The position numbers and the translations under genes are program-made. Under the pieces are notes generated by a model. That model was not told the origin of the DNA. It ran no database searches and worked only from the letters and a program-made list of their open reading frames with translations. A stretch of 64,000 nt of DNA from Bordetella parapertussis (GTDB lineage: Bacteria > Pseudomonadota > Gammaproteobacteria > Burkholderiales > Burkholderiaceae_B): positions 55,227 through 119,226 of the forward strand of contig CAMDEF010000008.1 of NCBI GenBank assembly GCA_945895265.1. Reading direction: 5' to 3'. Positions within the stretch are counted from its first letter, which is position 1, and each line of letters opens with the position of its first letter. Below are positions 1-8,307 of the stretch, piece after piece.

Positions 1-621
1 CGCCACTACTTGTATGTGGTCGATGTTCAAGATCGTGATGAGCTTCACGCCGCTGCACATAACTTTATCGAACAAGTGGGTGAGGTGGATGTGGTGATCG
101 CCTGCGCGGGTATCAGTGCAGGTACGCTGACCGAAGAAGCCGATGATTTCGCTGTATTCAAAGCGATCTTTGAAACCAATGTCATGGCAACGGTGTCGAC
201 GTTTGAGCCCTTTGTGCCGCAAATGATTAAGCGTCGAGCCGGCACGCTTGTGGGGATTGCGAGTGTCGCAGGTGTAAGAGGCTTGCCGGGTGCTGGGGCT
301 TACAGCGCTTCAAAGTCGGCCGTGACCACCTACTGCGAAAGCTTGCGCTTAGAGCTCAAGCCCCACAATGTTGGAGTCGTGACGATTGCGCCTGGCTTTA
401 TTCGTACAGAGATGACCGAAAAAAATCCTTATCACATGCCTTTTTTGATGGATGCTGAAGTGTTTGCAGTGAGAGCGCTTGCGGCGATTCAACAAAAAAA
501 ATCTTATGTGGTGATCCCGTGGCAGATGGGGGTGGTGGGTAAGCTGCTGCGCCTGCTGCCCAATTGGCTTTACGACCGGTTGGCTATGAATGGGCCGCGT
601 AAACCTAGGCAAGCAGGCTGA
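1..621 (+). CDS. Short-chain dehydrogenase/reductase, 5' end outside window
   Basis: The reading frame is open from base 1, so the gene starts upstream of the window and lacks its N-terminal TGxxxGxG nucleotide-binding motif here. What remains shows SDR landmarks: CAGIS (the NAG-like strand), a central N of ETNV, the Ser of IASVAG, and the catalytic Tyr and Lys in YSASKSA. The C-terminal part is basic and proline-rich (NGPRKPRQAG). It is an NAD(P)-dependent oxidoreductase of unknown substrate; the classical SDR fold is clear, but nothing visible fixes the reaction. It is followed by convergent small membrane-protein genes, so it ends its transcription unit. Confidence 0.85.
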   Translation, partial: RHYLYVVDVQDRDELHAAAHNFIEQVGEVDVVIACAGISAGTLTEEADDFAVFKAIFETNVMATVSTFEPFVPQMIKRRAGTLVGIASVAGVRGLPGAGAYSASKSAVTTYCESLRLELKPHNVGVVTIAPGFIRTEMTEKNPYHMPFLMDAEVFAVRALAAIQQKKSYVVIPWQMGVVGKLLRLLPNWLYDRLAMNGPRKPRQAG

Positions 622-648
622 TTATTAGCAGCGAGCTTGCTCAGAGAG

Positions 649-774
649 TCATCTAAGTATCAAGATAACGATAGTGCTCAACGAGATGAAAGCGCTGACA
701 ATGAGCGTTGTCACAAACATCGTTGTTTTTGCTCGTTCTGCGTCACTGAACCGATATGTGATGTATTTCAACAT
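649..774 (-). CDS. Small single-span membrane protein, 41 aa
   Basis: A short reading frame beginning ATG at 774 with a GAGGA Shine-Dalgarno at a good distance upstream (7 nt before the start). The product begins with a polar, charged segment (MLKYITYRFSDAERAKTT) and then has one hydrophobic span of about 22 residues ending in ILILR. It starts 19 bases after the stop of the larger membrane-protein gene on the same strand, so the two are probably cotranscribed. I do not recognise a family. The ribosome binding site and the one-helix composition favour a real gene; lack of conservation in relatives would argue against it. Confidence 0.55.
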   Translation of the reverse strand: MLKYITYRFSDAERAKTTMFVTTLIVSAFISLSTIVILILR

Positions 775-793
775 AGAGTTTCCTCAAAAAAAT

Positions 794-1228
794 TTAAATA
801 ACAAAATGCAAAATAGAAGACAGTAGAGCGGTTAAGACGCTCACAATGAACGAGCCAATCAATGTTTTGTAGTGAGTGACCCAGCCTTTAAGAGAGTATG
901 GTGGCCTTAGATATTCTGTATTGAATACTGCCCCGCCAGCCGCCAAGCCCACCGCAAGAAACATCGCTAGGCTAAGCACAAAAAGCAATGCGCCGCCGTG
1001 AGGGAAGGTCGCAAGGTTTTCGCGAGACGCATTGACGTATTCAAACAATGCTGAAGCCCCCATGGCGATGGCTGCCCAGCACCACTGACCATCTTTTACC
1101 AAGGCAATTAATCTAACCTCTACCCCAAGTGGGAGTGGTAGTATTTTAAACGGCAAAAGGCCTAGTATGGGCAAACAAAATGGTAACAAAATGTTAATGA
1201 CTAGCCACCCAACGTGCTCGAATGTCAT
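794..1228 (-). CDS. Hypothetical multi-span membrane protein, 144 aa
   Basis: About four hydrophobic segments can be seen: near residues 8-30, 50-62, 78-103 and 122-143. A polar stretch (FNTEYLRPPYSLKGWVTHYKT) separates the third and fourth. An AGAGG Shine-Dalgarno precedes the ATG at 1228. It is probably an inner-membrane protein; I see no transporter or enzyme motif and do not recognise the family. The 41-aa membrane protein gene follows immediately downstream. Confidence 0.6.
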   Translation of the reverse strand: MTFEHVGWLVINILLPFCLPILGLLPFKILPLPLGVEVRLIALVKDGQWCWAAIAMGASALFEYVNASRENLATFPHGGALLFVLSLAMFLAVGLAAGGAVFNTEYLRPPYSLKGWVTHYKTLIGSFIVSVLTALLSSILHFVI

Positions 1229-1388
1229 GACAAACCTCTAGCAAAATTTTCATTCAGCCAAGGTTTTTATCATGCGTAGAATTTCGATTCAAAGGGTGTG
1301 AGACAAGATTGTCTCGCTCTTACATTTGCGGCTAAAGGACGCCACTCATGTCGAGTGAATCAAACACGCTTGTTGAGCGCAGCAATAT

Positions 1389-1436
1389 CAAGACGACGTA
1401 ATGTCAAGACTAGGTAATGTTAAGAAGACGTGATGT
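1389..1436. repeat. Three 16-bp degenerate tandem repeats
   Basis: Three consecutive 16-base units can be aligned: CAAGACGACGTAATGT (1389-1404), CAAGACTAGGTAATGT (1405-1420) and TAAGAAGACGTGATGT (1421-1436). The last unit covers the stop codon and final codons of the histidine phosphatase gene on the minus strand, so the repeat expanded out of or into the gene's 3' end. Confidence 0.6.
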
Positions 1437-2070
1437 CATCGCTCGCGCCGCGTTCTAGGTGACGTACATCGCCCCAATTGATGAGCTTCCAACCGTCTTT
1501 TGAAACGCTTAAGCGATTCAGGCTAGCGTTCAGTAAAGGCGCTTCGCGCGGTACGCGCAGGCTGACTTGGGTGGCGTGACGCCAGATGATATCCATGGCA
1601 CCACCGTGACTGACTACCATCACACGTTGACCAAGATGCTTTGCCGCGATGTCATCTATCGCTTGCACGACACGTTGATGAAAAAATCCTAACGATTCAC
1701 CACCGGGCAGTTGAGCATCGGGGTCGCGGCTGCGCCAAACTTTGGCCGCCTCTGGCGCGTGTTGATCCATCTCGCCATAGATCAATCCTTGCAGTACGCC
1801 AAAGTGACGCTCGCGTACACCGGGTTCGATATTGAGAGGCAAGCCTAATGAGTCGGCCAAGATGCTGGCGGTATGGTGCGCGCGCTTGAGGTCGCTGGTA
1901 TAGATGGCGTCAACGCCATCACCCGTTGCCTTGAGTGTTGCAAGATGCTTGCCCAAGGCTTGTGCCTGTTCGACGCCTTTTTCATTGAGCGGGATATCTT
2001 CCCAGCCTTGCACACGACGTACGACATTCCAGGGCGTTTCGCCGTGCCTCACTACCCAAATTTCGGTCAT
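1420..2070 (-). CDS. Histidine phosphatase (phosphoglycerate mutase-like)
   Basis: The 216-aa protein starts MTEIWVVRHGET; the RHG motif supplies the phospho-accepting histidine. A second conserved histidine lies in VVSHGGAMD, and RERHFGVLQG fits the catalytic acid and substrate-binding region of the branch-1 histidine phosphatase superfamily (GpmB/CobC/PhoE-like). Such proteins hydrolyse small phosphomonoesters; the substrate cannot be read from sequence. It is the last gene of the ABC transporter operon, starting 1 base after the ATPase stop codon, so it may dephosphorylate an imported phosphorylated compound (inference). A mutase role in glycolysis is less likely because of the operon context. 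Confidence 0.85.
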   Translation of the reverse strand: MTEIWVVRHGETPWNVVRRVQGWEDIPLNEKGVEQAQALGKHLATLKATGDGVDAIYTSDLKRAHHTASILADSLGLPLNIEPGVRERHFGVLQGLIYGEMDQHAPEAAKVWRSRDPDAQLPGGESLGFFHQRVVQAIDDIAAKHLGQRVMVVSHGGAMDIIWRHATQVSLRVPREAPLLNASLNRLSVSKDGWKLINWGDVRHLERGASDDITSS

Positions 2071-2071
2071 G

Positions 2072-3187
2072 CTAAGTATCCAGAATTTTAATGTTTGCAG
2101 TGGGGATATCGATCAAGACTTGCGCACCGATTGCATGCGTGGGGTCTGCCACTTGATTGACTTGATCGATCATGAGTGATTGCGAGCCGGCACTGACAAC
2201 ATACCGCGTTTGCTGACCCATAAATTCTTTTGAAAGGATCGACCCTATTAAGGTGAGCCCTGCGGACCGAGTCATGGTTTGCCCAGCCAAGGTGGGCTTT
2301 AAAGATAGTTGATGTGGCCTTGTGCAGACCGAGACAACCAGGCCAATGCGTAACGTGCTCAGTACATCCGAGGCAACAGCGCTTTTAGAGACGGCGCATT
2401 GCATGCCATCTTCAAGTGTGAGGACAAGAGTCTCATCCAGTATGTCGCGTACAGTTGCGGGTAGCCGGTTCATCGTGCCGACAAATTCTGCCACAAAGCG
2501 ATTAGCGGGCTTATCAAAAAGCGAAGCAGGGCTGCCAACTTGTTGCACCACACCTTGATGTAAAACAGCCATGCGGTCTGCGGTGGTCATTGCCTCTTCT
2601 TGATCGTGCGTGACAAAAATTGTCGTGATGCCTAGTCTGCGTTGCAAAGACAACAACTCTTGGCGCATTTGCACGCGTAGATTTTTATCCAGATTAGAAA
2701 GAGGTTCATCAAGCAAAAGTACTTTTGGTTCGATGACGATGGTGCGGGCAAGCGCCACGCGTTGTTGTTGCCCGCCGGATAGTTGTCCGGGATAGCGCTT
2801 GGCGTACGCGGTCAAACCGACTAGTTCTAAAACGGCCTGCACGCGCTGCGTGAGTTCTGCGCGTGCCACCTTTCGTTCAACCAGACCAAAGGCTACGTTA
2901 TCCCAAACGGTCATGTGGGGCCATAGCGCATAGTTTTGAAACACCATGCCAATGTCGCGTTGCCAGGGTGGGACTTGACTGATGTCCATGCCGTCAACCA
3001 GTAGCTCACCCGAGTTTTGTTGATTAAAGCCGGCGATTAAACGCAGTAAGGTCGACTTGCCAGAGCCCGAGGGCCCGAGCAGCGCAAAAAATTCACCTGG
3101 CTCAATGGTGAGATTGATGTCTTTCAAGACTTGAGTCGCCCCATAAGACAGGCTGATATTGTGGCAATCGACGCTGACTTTTTTCAT
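2072..3187 (-). CDS. ABC transporter ATPase, FbpC/PotA-type
   Basis: The 371-aa ATPase has a Walker A at residues 38-46 (GPSGSGKST), a Q-loop near 83, signature LSGGQ at 136-140, Walker B LLLDE at 157-161 and a switch histidine in VTHDQEEAM. The C-terminal third is a TOBE-like regulatory region, as in the Fe3+/polyamine/phosphonate importer branch. It energises the two-domain permease encoded just upstream (7-base gap) and the matching binding protein. The start ATG at 3187 gives the usual N-terminus before the first beta strand. Substrate is unknown. Confidence 0.9.
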   Translation of the reverse strand: MKKVSVDCHNISLSYGATQVLKDINLTIEPGEFFALLGPSGSGKSTLLRLIAGFNQQNSGELLVDGMDISQVPPWQRDIGMVFQNYALWPHMTVWDNVAFGLVERKVARAELTQRVQAVLELVGLTAYAKRYPGQLSGGQQQRVALARTIVIEPKVLLLDEPLSNLDKNLRVQMRQELLSLQRRLGITTIFVTHDQEEAMTTADRMAVLHQGVVQQVGSPASLFDKPANRFVAEFVGTMNRLPATVRDILDETLVLTLEDGMQCAVSKSAVASDVLSTLRIGLVVSVCTRPHQLSLKPTLAGQTMTRSAGLTLIGSILSKEFMGQQTRYVVSAGSQSLMIDQVNQVADPTHAIGAQVLIDIPTANIKILDT

Positions 3188-3194
3188 GATGGGT

Positions 3195-4880
3195 TTAGGC
3201 CTCGCGTCGTTGAAGTTGAGTCAGCCGCTGATGGCGCGAGACCAGCCAGTGAGAAGCAAAGGTGCCCAGGGCAACTGCAAGGATTGCAAGCACGCCCAGA
3301 GCAGCACCGGGACCGCGACCCGAGGTGCTTTGCATATATAAATAGATACCATAGCTCATAGGTGCCTGACTTTCTTTGGTCACTAGCATCATTGTGGCAG
3401 ACAGTTCAACCGCAGCGGTAATGAAACTTGTGACAAACCCCGCCAGCATGCCGCCCGCCATTAACGGAATCACCACACAACGAATCGTGCGCAAGCGTGT
3501 TGCCCCCATCGACTCGGCAGCCTCTTCGAGCGATTGATGCACTTGTTGCAAGGCGGCCATACAAGAACGTAGTGCATAGGGTAGACGGCGAATCGCGTAG
3601 GCGATCATGATCAAAAACCAAGTTGCGGTGAACAAGATGTCGGTGCCAGGCACCAAGACGCCGCGAAACGTTCTGAGATATCCAATCGCAAGCACTAACC
3701 CTGGAATCGCCAGCGCAGCCGAGGCCATCCAATCGAGCCACTGGCTTCCAACGACTTTCGTGCGCAGAATTAAATAGGCAATGCTGGTGCCTAGCACTAC
3801 ATCAATCCCCGCCGCCAAGCCGCAATATAGAAGCGTATTGCTAATCATGCCCGGTGATTGTTCAAATACTGTGGCGTAGTGCGCGAAAGTGTAGCCATCG
3901 GGTAGTGGGGCAAAACTCCAGATGCTGGCAAACGAAAGCAATAAGACCCCGATGTGAGGTGACAAGACTAGCAGCATGATCAGACCAATCCATCCATAGG
4001 CCAGGATGCTTTCGCCTTTACTTAAAGCGCGTTGTTGCAAGGCACTGCCGCCTTTTTGCAAGGTTGAATAATCACGGCCTTTGAGAACGCGCGCCGATAA
4101 CCACATCGCAAAGATTGAAAATACAATCATCATGACGCTAATCACATAGCCCATCGGATCGTCGGTGCCTACTTGCGTCATGCGCAAGTAGGCTTGCGGT
4201 GCCAGCATATTGGTTACTCCTAGCACCAAGGGCGTACCCAGATCGTCAAACACTTTGACAAACACTAAGGCAACGCCAGCGACAAAGCCCGGCAAGGCAA
4301 GTGGAAATATGATTCGGCTAAACAAGCGCCAACCACGGGCACCCAAATTTAATGCGGCTTCTTCCATGGCTCCGTCGATATTACGCAGCGATATCGTCAG
4401 ATTCATCAGAATAAAAGGAAAGTAGTGCAAGGCTTCGACAAAGATGACCCCGTTTAGTCCCTCCATCAAGGGGATCGTTACACCAAACCAGTCGTCAAGC
4501 AACAAATTCACACTGCCCGAGCGACCGAAGATCAGTTGTAAGGCAACCGCGCCCACGAAGGGGGGCATGATTAAAGGTAGAACGCCAAGCGTTTGAATCA
4601 GCAGGGCGCCGCGAAATTGAAAGCGCACGGTGAGATAGGCAAGGGGAACTGCAATCAGCGCGGCGGCCAGCGAGGAACTGAGTGCAACGTAGAGGCTGTT
4701 ATAGAACGACTCGAGCATCAGCGGTTGTTGAAAAAATACCGCGAAATGGCCAAGTGTGGCATGCCCTTGCGCATCGCTAAAGGCAGTGAAAAATACCATC
4801 GCAATGGGCACAAGCAGAAATAATCCGAGAAACCCCAGGATCGCCAAGGCGGCAAGCGCTGGCCCGCCAAGGCGTTGCAT
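3195..4880 (-). CDS. ABC transporter permease, FbpB-type double domain
   Basis: A 561-aa membrane protein with about twelve hydrophobic segments and two copies of the binding-protein-dependent permease domain. The EAA-type loops read EAALNLGARGWRLFSRIIFPLALPG in the first half and EAAESMGATRLRTIRCVVIPLMAGG in the second. Such fused permeases are typical of Fe3+ and 2-aminoethylphosphonate importers. Its ATG overlaps the stop of the binding-protein gene by one base (TAATG), implying translational coupling. Confidence 0.9.
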   Translation of the reverse strand: MQRLGGPALAALAILGFLGLFLLVPIAMVFFTAFSDAQGHATLGHFAVFFQQPLMLESFYNSLYVALSSSLAAALIAVPLAYLTVRFQFRGALLIQTLGVLPLIMPPFVGAVALQLIFGRSGSVNLLLDDWFGVTIPLMEGLNGVIFVEALHYFPFILMNLTISLRNIDGAMEEAALNLGARGWRLFSRIIFPLALPGFVAGVALVFVKVFDDLGTPLVLGVTNMLAPQAYLRMTQVGTDDPMGYVISVMMIVFSIFAMWLSARVLKGRDYSTLQKGGSALQQRALSKGESILAYGWIGLIMLLVLSPHIGVLLLSFASIWSFAPLPDGYTFAHYATVFEQSPGMISNTLLYCGLAAGIDVVLGTSIAYLILRTKVVGSQWLDWMASAALAIPGLVLAIGYLRTFRGVLVPGTDILFTATWFLIMIAYAIRRLPYALRSCMAALQQVHQSLEEAAESMGATRLRTIRCVVIPLMAGGMLAGFVTSFITAAVELSATMMLVTKESQAPMSYGIYLYMQSTSGRGPGAALGVLAILAVALGTFASHWLVSRHQRLTQLQRREA

Positions 4881-6205
4881 TACTGTGCGGCCTTTTTCGC
4901 GAGGTCAAGCGCGCGCTCATAGCGTTCTTTTGAGCGCGCGTTCCAGTCGCTTTCAAATTGACTGATGGCTTTGCTCACTTCAGGATCTTTTTTATTGCCA
5001 GAAAAAATCTTTAAAAAGGCGACATCACTAATTTGCTTGTCATCTACCAAAGGAGTGTAGGCAAGCGTTCGTGCCTGAGCCAGTAATTCTGCTTGAGACC
5101 CAGTCGTGGCGCCTTTGAGTTTGCGCTCGGCTTCAAAGATCGCTTTGGTGGCGGCTTGCAGTTCTTTGAGTCTAAATGTGATGGTCTGATCAAAAAGCTT
5201 GAGCACGACTTCGTAACGCGCTGCTGAAAGTTCGGTGTCAAATTTGACGGTACTGCGGGCGGCAATCGCGTTGGGATCGGGATAATTTGCGGGGACTTTA
5301 CTCGTGAGTTCACGATAAGGAAGTACGGGTAGGCGCGACACCTTAGGCTGCAATAAGATTTCTTGCCCCGCTTGACTTAGGGTAAAGGTAATAAACTTTT
5401 TGCCAGCCTCAGGGTTTTTAGCACCCGCCACGAGCGCAATATTGGCCGGAACAATTGCGGTTTCAATTGGATACACAAACTCGACCGGAAAGCCAGAGTA
5501 CTCTGCAGACAAACCAAAAAAATCAATCACGGGCCCGGCGCCAAACTGGCCGTTACTGACGCCATCAGGCACCCCAAACGAGCGCTCAGTGACTGCCGCG
5601 CTGTTGCCTGACATTCGCAGTAGTGTGTTCCAGCCCACGTTCCAGCCATTGCTTTGCAGGATCGTTTCGACTGTCAGGTGCATGGTGCCCGAGCGCGACG
5701 GAGCGGTGATGCCCACATGGTTAAACCATGCGGGAGCGAGCAGATCTTGCCACTCGCTAGGGGGGCTAAGCTTGTTGGCCTTGAGGTAGCGCGTGTTGAA
5801 CATGATGCCGTAACCGGCGAGGGCTTGCCCCAGGTAGAGCCCCTGCGGATCATTAATCGGGAAAGAGCCGATCTTTTCAGGCACCTGAGGATTTTTCAGA
5901 TCGACGACTGAGGCGAGTAGTTTTTCGCGCGCGAGTACTTCAAAGGCATCGGGGGCGCTGACCCAGAAAATTTCGGGTCGTTGGCCTACCGGTAACTCGC
6001 GCAGGTAAGCCATACCAGCGACTGTATTTTTATTTAGGATCTCAAGAGTAATCCCTGGGTGCGTTTTTTCGAAGGCGATTTTGTACGCCGCAGTGAGCTC
6101 TTTAGGAAACGAGGTGATGACCGTCACGGTTTGTGCCGAGGCATTGAAAGTGATTGTCGCCAGCGCGGCAATTAGAACGGCACAGAAACGAGAGGAGAGG
6201 TTCAT
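4880..6205 (-). CDS. Periplasmic solute-binding protein, FbpA/AfuA/PgtC-like
   Basis: The 441-aa protein has a signal peptide (MNLSSRFCAVLIAALATITFNASAQ) and then TVTVITSFPKELTAAYKIAFEKTHPG, the typical start of type 2 binding proteins of the iron/sugar-phosphate family. It is about 100 residues longer than FbpA; the extra C-terminal part is charged and helical. ATG at 6205 is preferred to a TTG one codon upstream because a GGGAAA motif sits at normal distance. First gene of the operon with permease, ATPase and phosphatase. Metal, phosphonate or a phosphorylated metabolite are all possible ligands; the neighbouring phosphatase tilts slightly to the last. Confidence 0.85.
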   Translation of the reverse strand: MNLSSRFCAVLIAALATITFNASAQTVTVITSFPKELTAAYKIAFEKTHPGITLEILNKNTVAGMAYLRELPVGQRPEIFWVSAPDAFEVLAREKLLASVVDLKNPQVPEKIGSFPINDPQGLYLGQALAGYGIMFNTRYLKANKLSPPSEWQDLLAPAWFNHVGITAPSRSGTMHLTVETILQSNGWNVGWNTLLRMSGNSAAVTERSFGVPDGVSNGQFGAGPVIDFFGLSAEYSGFPVEFVYPIETAIVPANIALVAGAKNPEAGKKFITFTLSQAGQEILLQPKVSRLPVLPYRELTSKVPANYPDPNAIAARSTVKFDTELSAARYEVVLKLFDQTITFRLKELQAATKAIFEAERKLKGATTGSQAELLAQARTLAYTPLVDDKQISDVAFLKIFSGNKKDPEVSKAISQFESDWNARSKERYERALDLAKKAAQ

Positions 6206-6378
6206 CAATTTCCCTTTTTAATCCTGCTGAGTGTAAAACAGTTGCCAGCGGCAGCAAACGTAGAGTTAGGGCTCGCAGCCAGCGCGGTGGTTGCAAGCCA
6301 CTCTGGCGCTGTACTCGGTGCTCCCCCTGAGTCCAAAACCAAGGCGACCTTGCTCAGACGCAAGCGTCGGTGGTCAGC

Positions 6379-7572
6379 TCAGTGATGAACGACACTCGGG
6401 ATCATGGTTGCAGGGGGCGTGTTACGACTGCGCCCGCAACGCACTAGACCATCAATCATCACCATGCCAATGCCAGGTATATCACCAAGCTTGACGCTAT
6501 CGAGCAAGTCACGCCCAGCAGTGTGTTGCGCGCGATCCATAAAGACTAAATCGGCCGCACGACCGGGCTCAACCAGGCCGCAGTTCAAGTCACGCATGCG
6601 CGCGGTATTGCCGGTAGCAAAACAGAATACCAATTCAGGGGGGATGTTGCCCAAGCTTGAAAGCAGGGCGATCATGCGTAAGATACCCAGAGGTTGGACC
6701 CCCGAGCCTGCGGGCCCATCGGTACCCAAAATCACGCGGTGCGGGCACTTCAGTTGCATGGCTGCTTGCGCTGCAACGATGGCGATTTTTTCGTTACCGT
6801 TGTGTACGATCTCGATGCCGCGTGAAGATTTTTCGCATAGCTCGCAGACATGGGCTTCAGACAGCGACGTGTGGCCCCCGTTAATGTGACCGATGATGTC
6901 GGCGTCTGCCTCAAGCACAACGTCTTTATCGATGAGTCCAGAGCCTGGGATTGAGGGCCCGCCGGTGTGGATGGTGCTTTGAATACCGTATTTGCGTGCC
7001 CACGCCACCATCTTTTGGGCCTCTTCGCCCGCCTTGACTGAACCCAGGCCCACCTCACCCAAGAGCTTGACGCCAGCCTCAGCCAGCTCTTTGAAGTCTT
7101 GTTCGACCATGCCTTGTTCGATGACCGGCGCACCCGCTAAGACTTTGACACCACCTGGGCGAAAGTTGTCAAAGGCGCGTTGAGCCGTAATAGCAAGTGC
7201 TTTGAGCCCAACGATATCCTTAGGGCGACCAGGCAAGTGAACTTCGCCGGCCGAAATCATGGTGGTGACACCGCCATTGAGCGTCGACTCAATCCAGCCG
7301 ATTTGATTTTGGCGCGGTGTCCAATCGCCAAACACTGGGTGCACATGGCTATCAATTAAGCCCGGCGCAACGCACGTGTTGTGCGCATCGATGATTGTTT
7401 TTGCATGAGAGATATCGCAGTCTTTTTCTTTACCGACAGCAACGATCACCCCATCGTTGATCACAATCGTATCCGCCGACAGAATCGGCTGGTCTAAATC
7501 GCCTGATAAAAGTAAGCCGATGTGTTTGATGACGACTTTGCCTGATTTTTCATTCGCAACGACTTCTGCCAT
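6379..7572 (-). CDS. ena: Enamidase (6-oxo-1,4,5,6-tetrahydronicotinate amidohydrolase)
   Basis: This 397-aa amidohydrolase closely resembles, from memory, the Fe-Zn enamidase of Eubacterium barkeri. That enzyme hydrolyses 1,4,5,6-tetrahydro-6-oxonicotinate to ammonia and (S)-2-formylglutarate. Shared stretches are GGVTTMISAG, PGRPKD, the TGG.SIPGS segment, HINGG and a C-terminal SRNTPPA. Probable metal ligands are H76 and H78 (DSHVHP), bridging E173 (GEVGLG), H202 and H229; D285 (GTDGPAGSG) is the expected catalytic aspartate. A Glu rather than a carboxylated Lys bridges the metals, as in enamidase. AGGAG precedes the ATG. It lies 69 bases after the TetR gene in the leftward fpr-tetR-ena unit. 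Dihydropyrimidinase or imidazolonepropionase would be alternatives but fit the motifs less well. Confidence 0.85.
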   Translation of the reverse strand: MAEVVANEKSGKVVIKHIGLLLSGDLDQPILSADTIVINDGVIVAVGKEKDCDISHAKTIIDAHNTCVAPGLIDSHVHPVFGDWTPRQNQIGWIESTLNGGVTTMISAGEVHLPGRPKDIVGLKALAITAQRAFDNFRPGGVKVLAGAPVIEQGMVEQDFKELAEAGVKLLGEVGLGSVKAGEEAQKMVAWARKYGIQSTIHTGGPSIPGSGLIDKDVVLEADADIIGHINGGHTSLSEAHVCELCEKSSRGIEIVHNGNEKIAIVAAQAAMQLKCPHRVILGTDGPAGSGVQPLGILRMIALLSSLGNIPPELVFCFATGNTARMRDLNCGLVEPGRAADLVFMDRAQHTAGRDLLDSVKLGDIPGIGMVMIDGLVRCGRSRNTPPATMIPSVVHH

Positions 7573-7641
7573 ATTGGTCTCCTGACCAGTTCGATTAATT
7601 TGTTGGTTACCTTCGTATGCTTGCGACCATACTGACCAAAG

Positions 7642-8307
7642 TTACAGCACGACTGTGCGTTGTACTGCATCCACAACAAACGCTTCCCACTGTTTAAAGG
7701 TGGCCGGCGCTTCTAGATTTTCGCCTAAAAAGGCAGACAATGTGAAACGATTGGATTGATAAAAATAACCCAGAGCAGCGATCATCATGTACAGATCGCG
7801 TGATGACAGGTCTTTTCGAAATACCCCTTGTGCGACACCGCTGACTAAGACCTGATCCACGACCCCAATGGCGGGTGACGAATACTCGGGGGCTTTGCTG
7901 GATTTGGCGATGTGTTTACCACCGTGCAGATTTTCGCTATTCAGCAGTGTGACAAATTCGGGATTTTTTTTGTAGTACTGCAAAATGAATTGCACGACTT
8001 GCTTGAGGGCCACGAGTGGTTGGGCAGTGTCAAGCTTCAGTGCAGCTTCGGCATCGTTAAAACGTCGATAGATCTCTTCAAGCGCCGCGACAAACAAGCC
8101 CTCTTTATTGCCGAAGTAGTAATAAATCATGCGGTCGTGTGAGTTGGCCGCCTTAGAGATTTGATCGATGCTGCCACCATCTAGACCATGTTTGGCAAAG
8201 ATTTTGATCGCAGCGCGCAAAATGTTTTCGCGCGTGGTTTCAGCCGCACGCTCTCGTACCCCGGTTTTACGCGGCGCTTTGAGAGGGGCTGAAATGCGTG
8301 TGCTCAT
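7642..8307 (-). CDS. TetR-family regulator of the nicotinate cluster
   Basis: The 221-aa protein has an N-terminal TetR DNA-binding domain: TRENILRAAIKIFAKHGLDGGSIDQISKAA followed by YYYFGNKEGLF, with the helix-turn-helix around residues 45-66. The remaining 150 residues form the variable ligand-binding part. Its ATG overlaps the stop of the ferredoxin reductase gene by four bases, and the enamidase gene follows. A regulator inside the catabolic unit, next to a divergent promoter with two palindromes, is probably the local repressor, perhaps released by nicotinate or 6-hydroxynicotinate (inference). It differs in family from the MarR-type NicR known from Pseudomonas putida. Confidence 0.85.
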   Translation of the reverse strand: MSTRISAPLKAPRKTGVRERAAETTRENILRAAIKIFAKHGLDGGSIDQISKAANSHDRMIYYYFGNKEGLFVAALEEIYRRFNDAEAALKLDTAQPLVALKQVVQFILQYYKKNPEFVTLLNSENLHGGKHIAKSSKAPEYSSPAIGVVDQVLVSGVAQGVFRKDLSSRDLYMMIAALGYFYQSNRFTLSAFLGENLEAPATFKQWEAFVVDAVQRTVVL

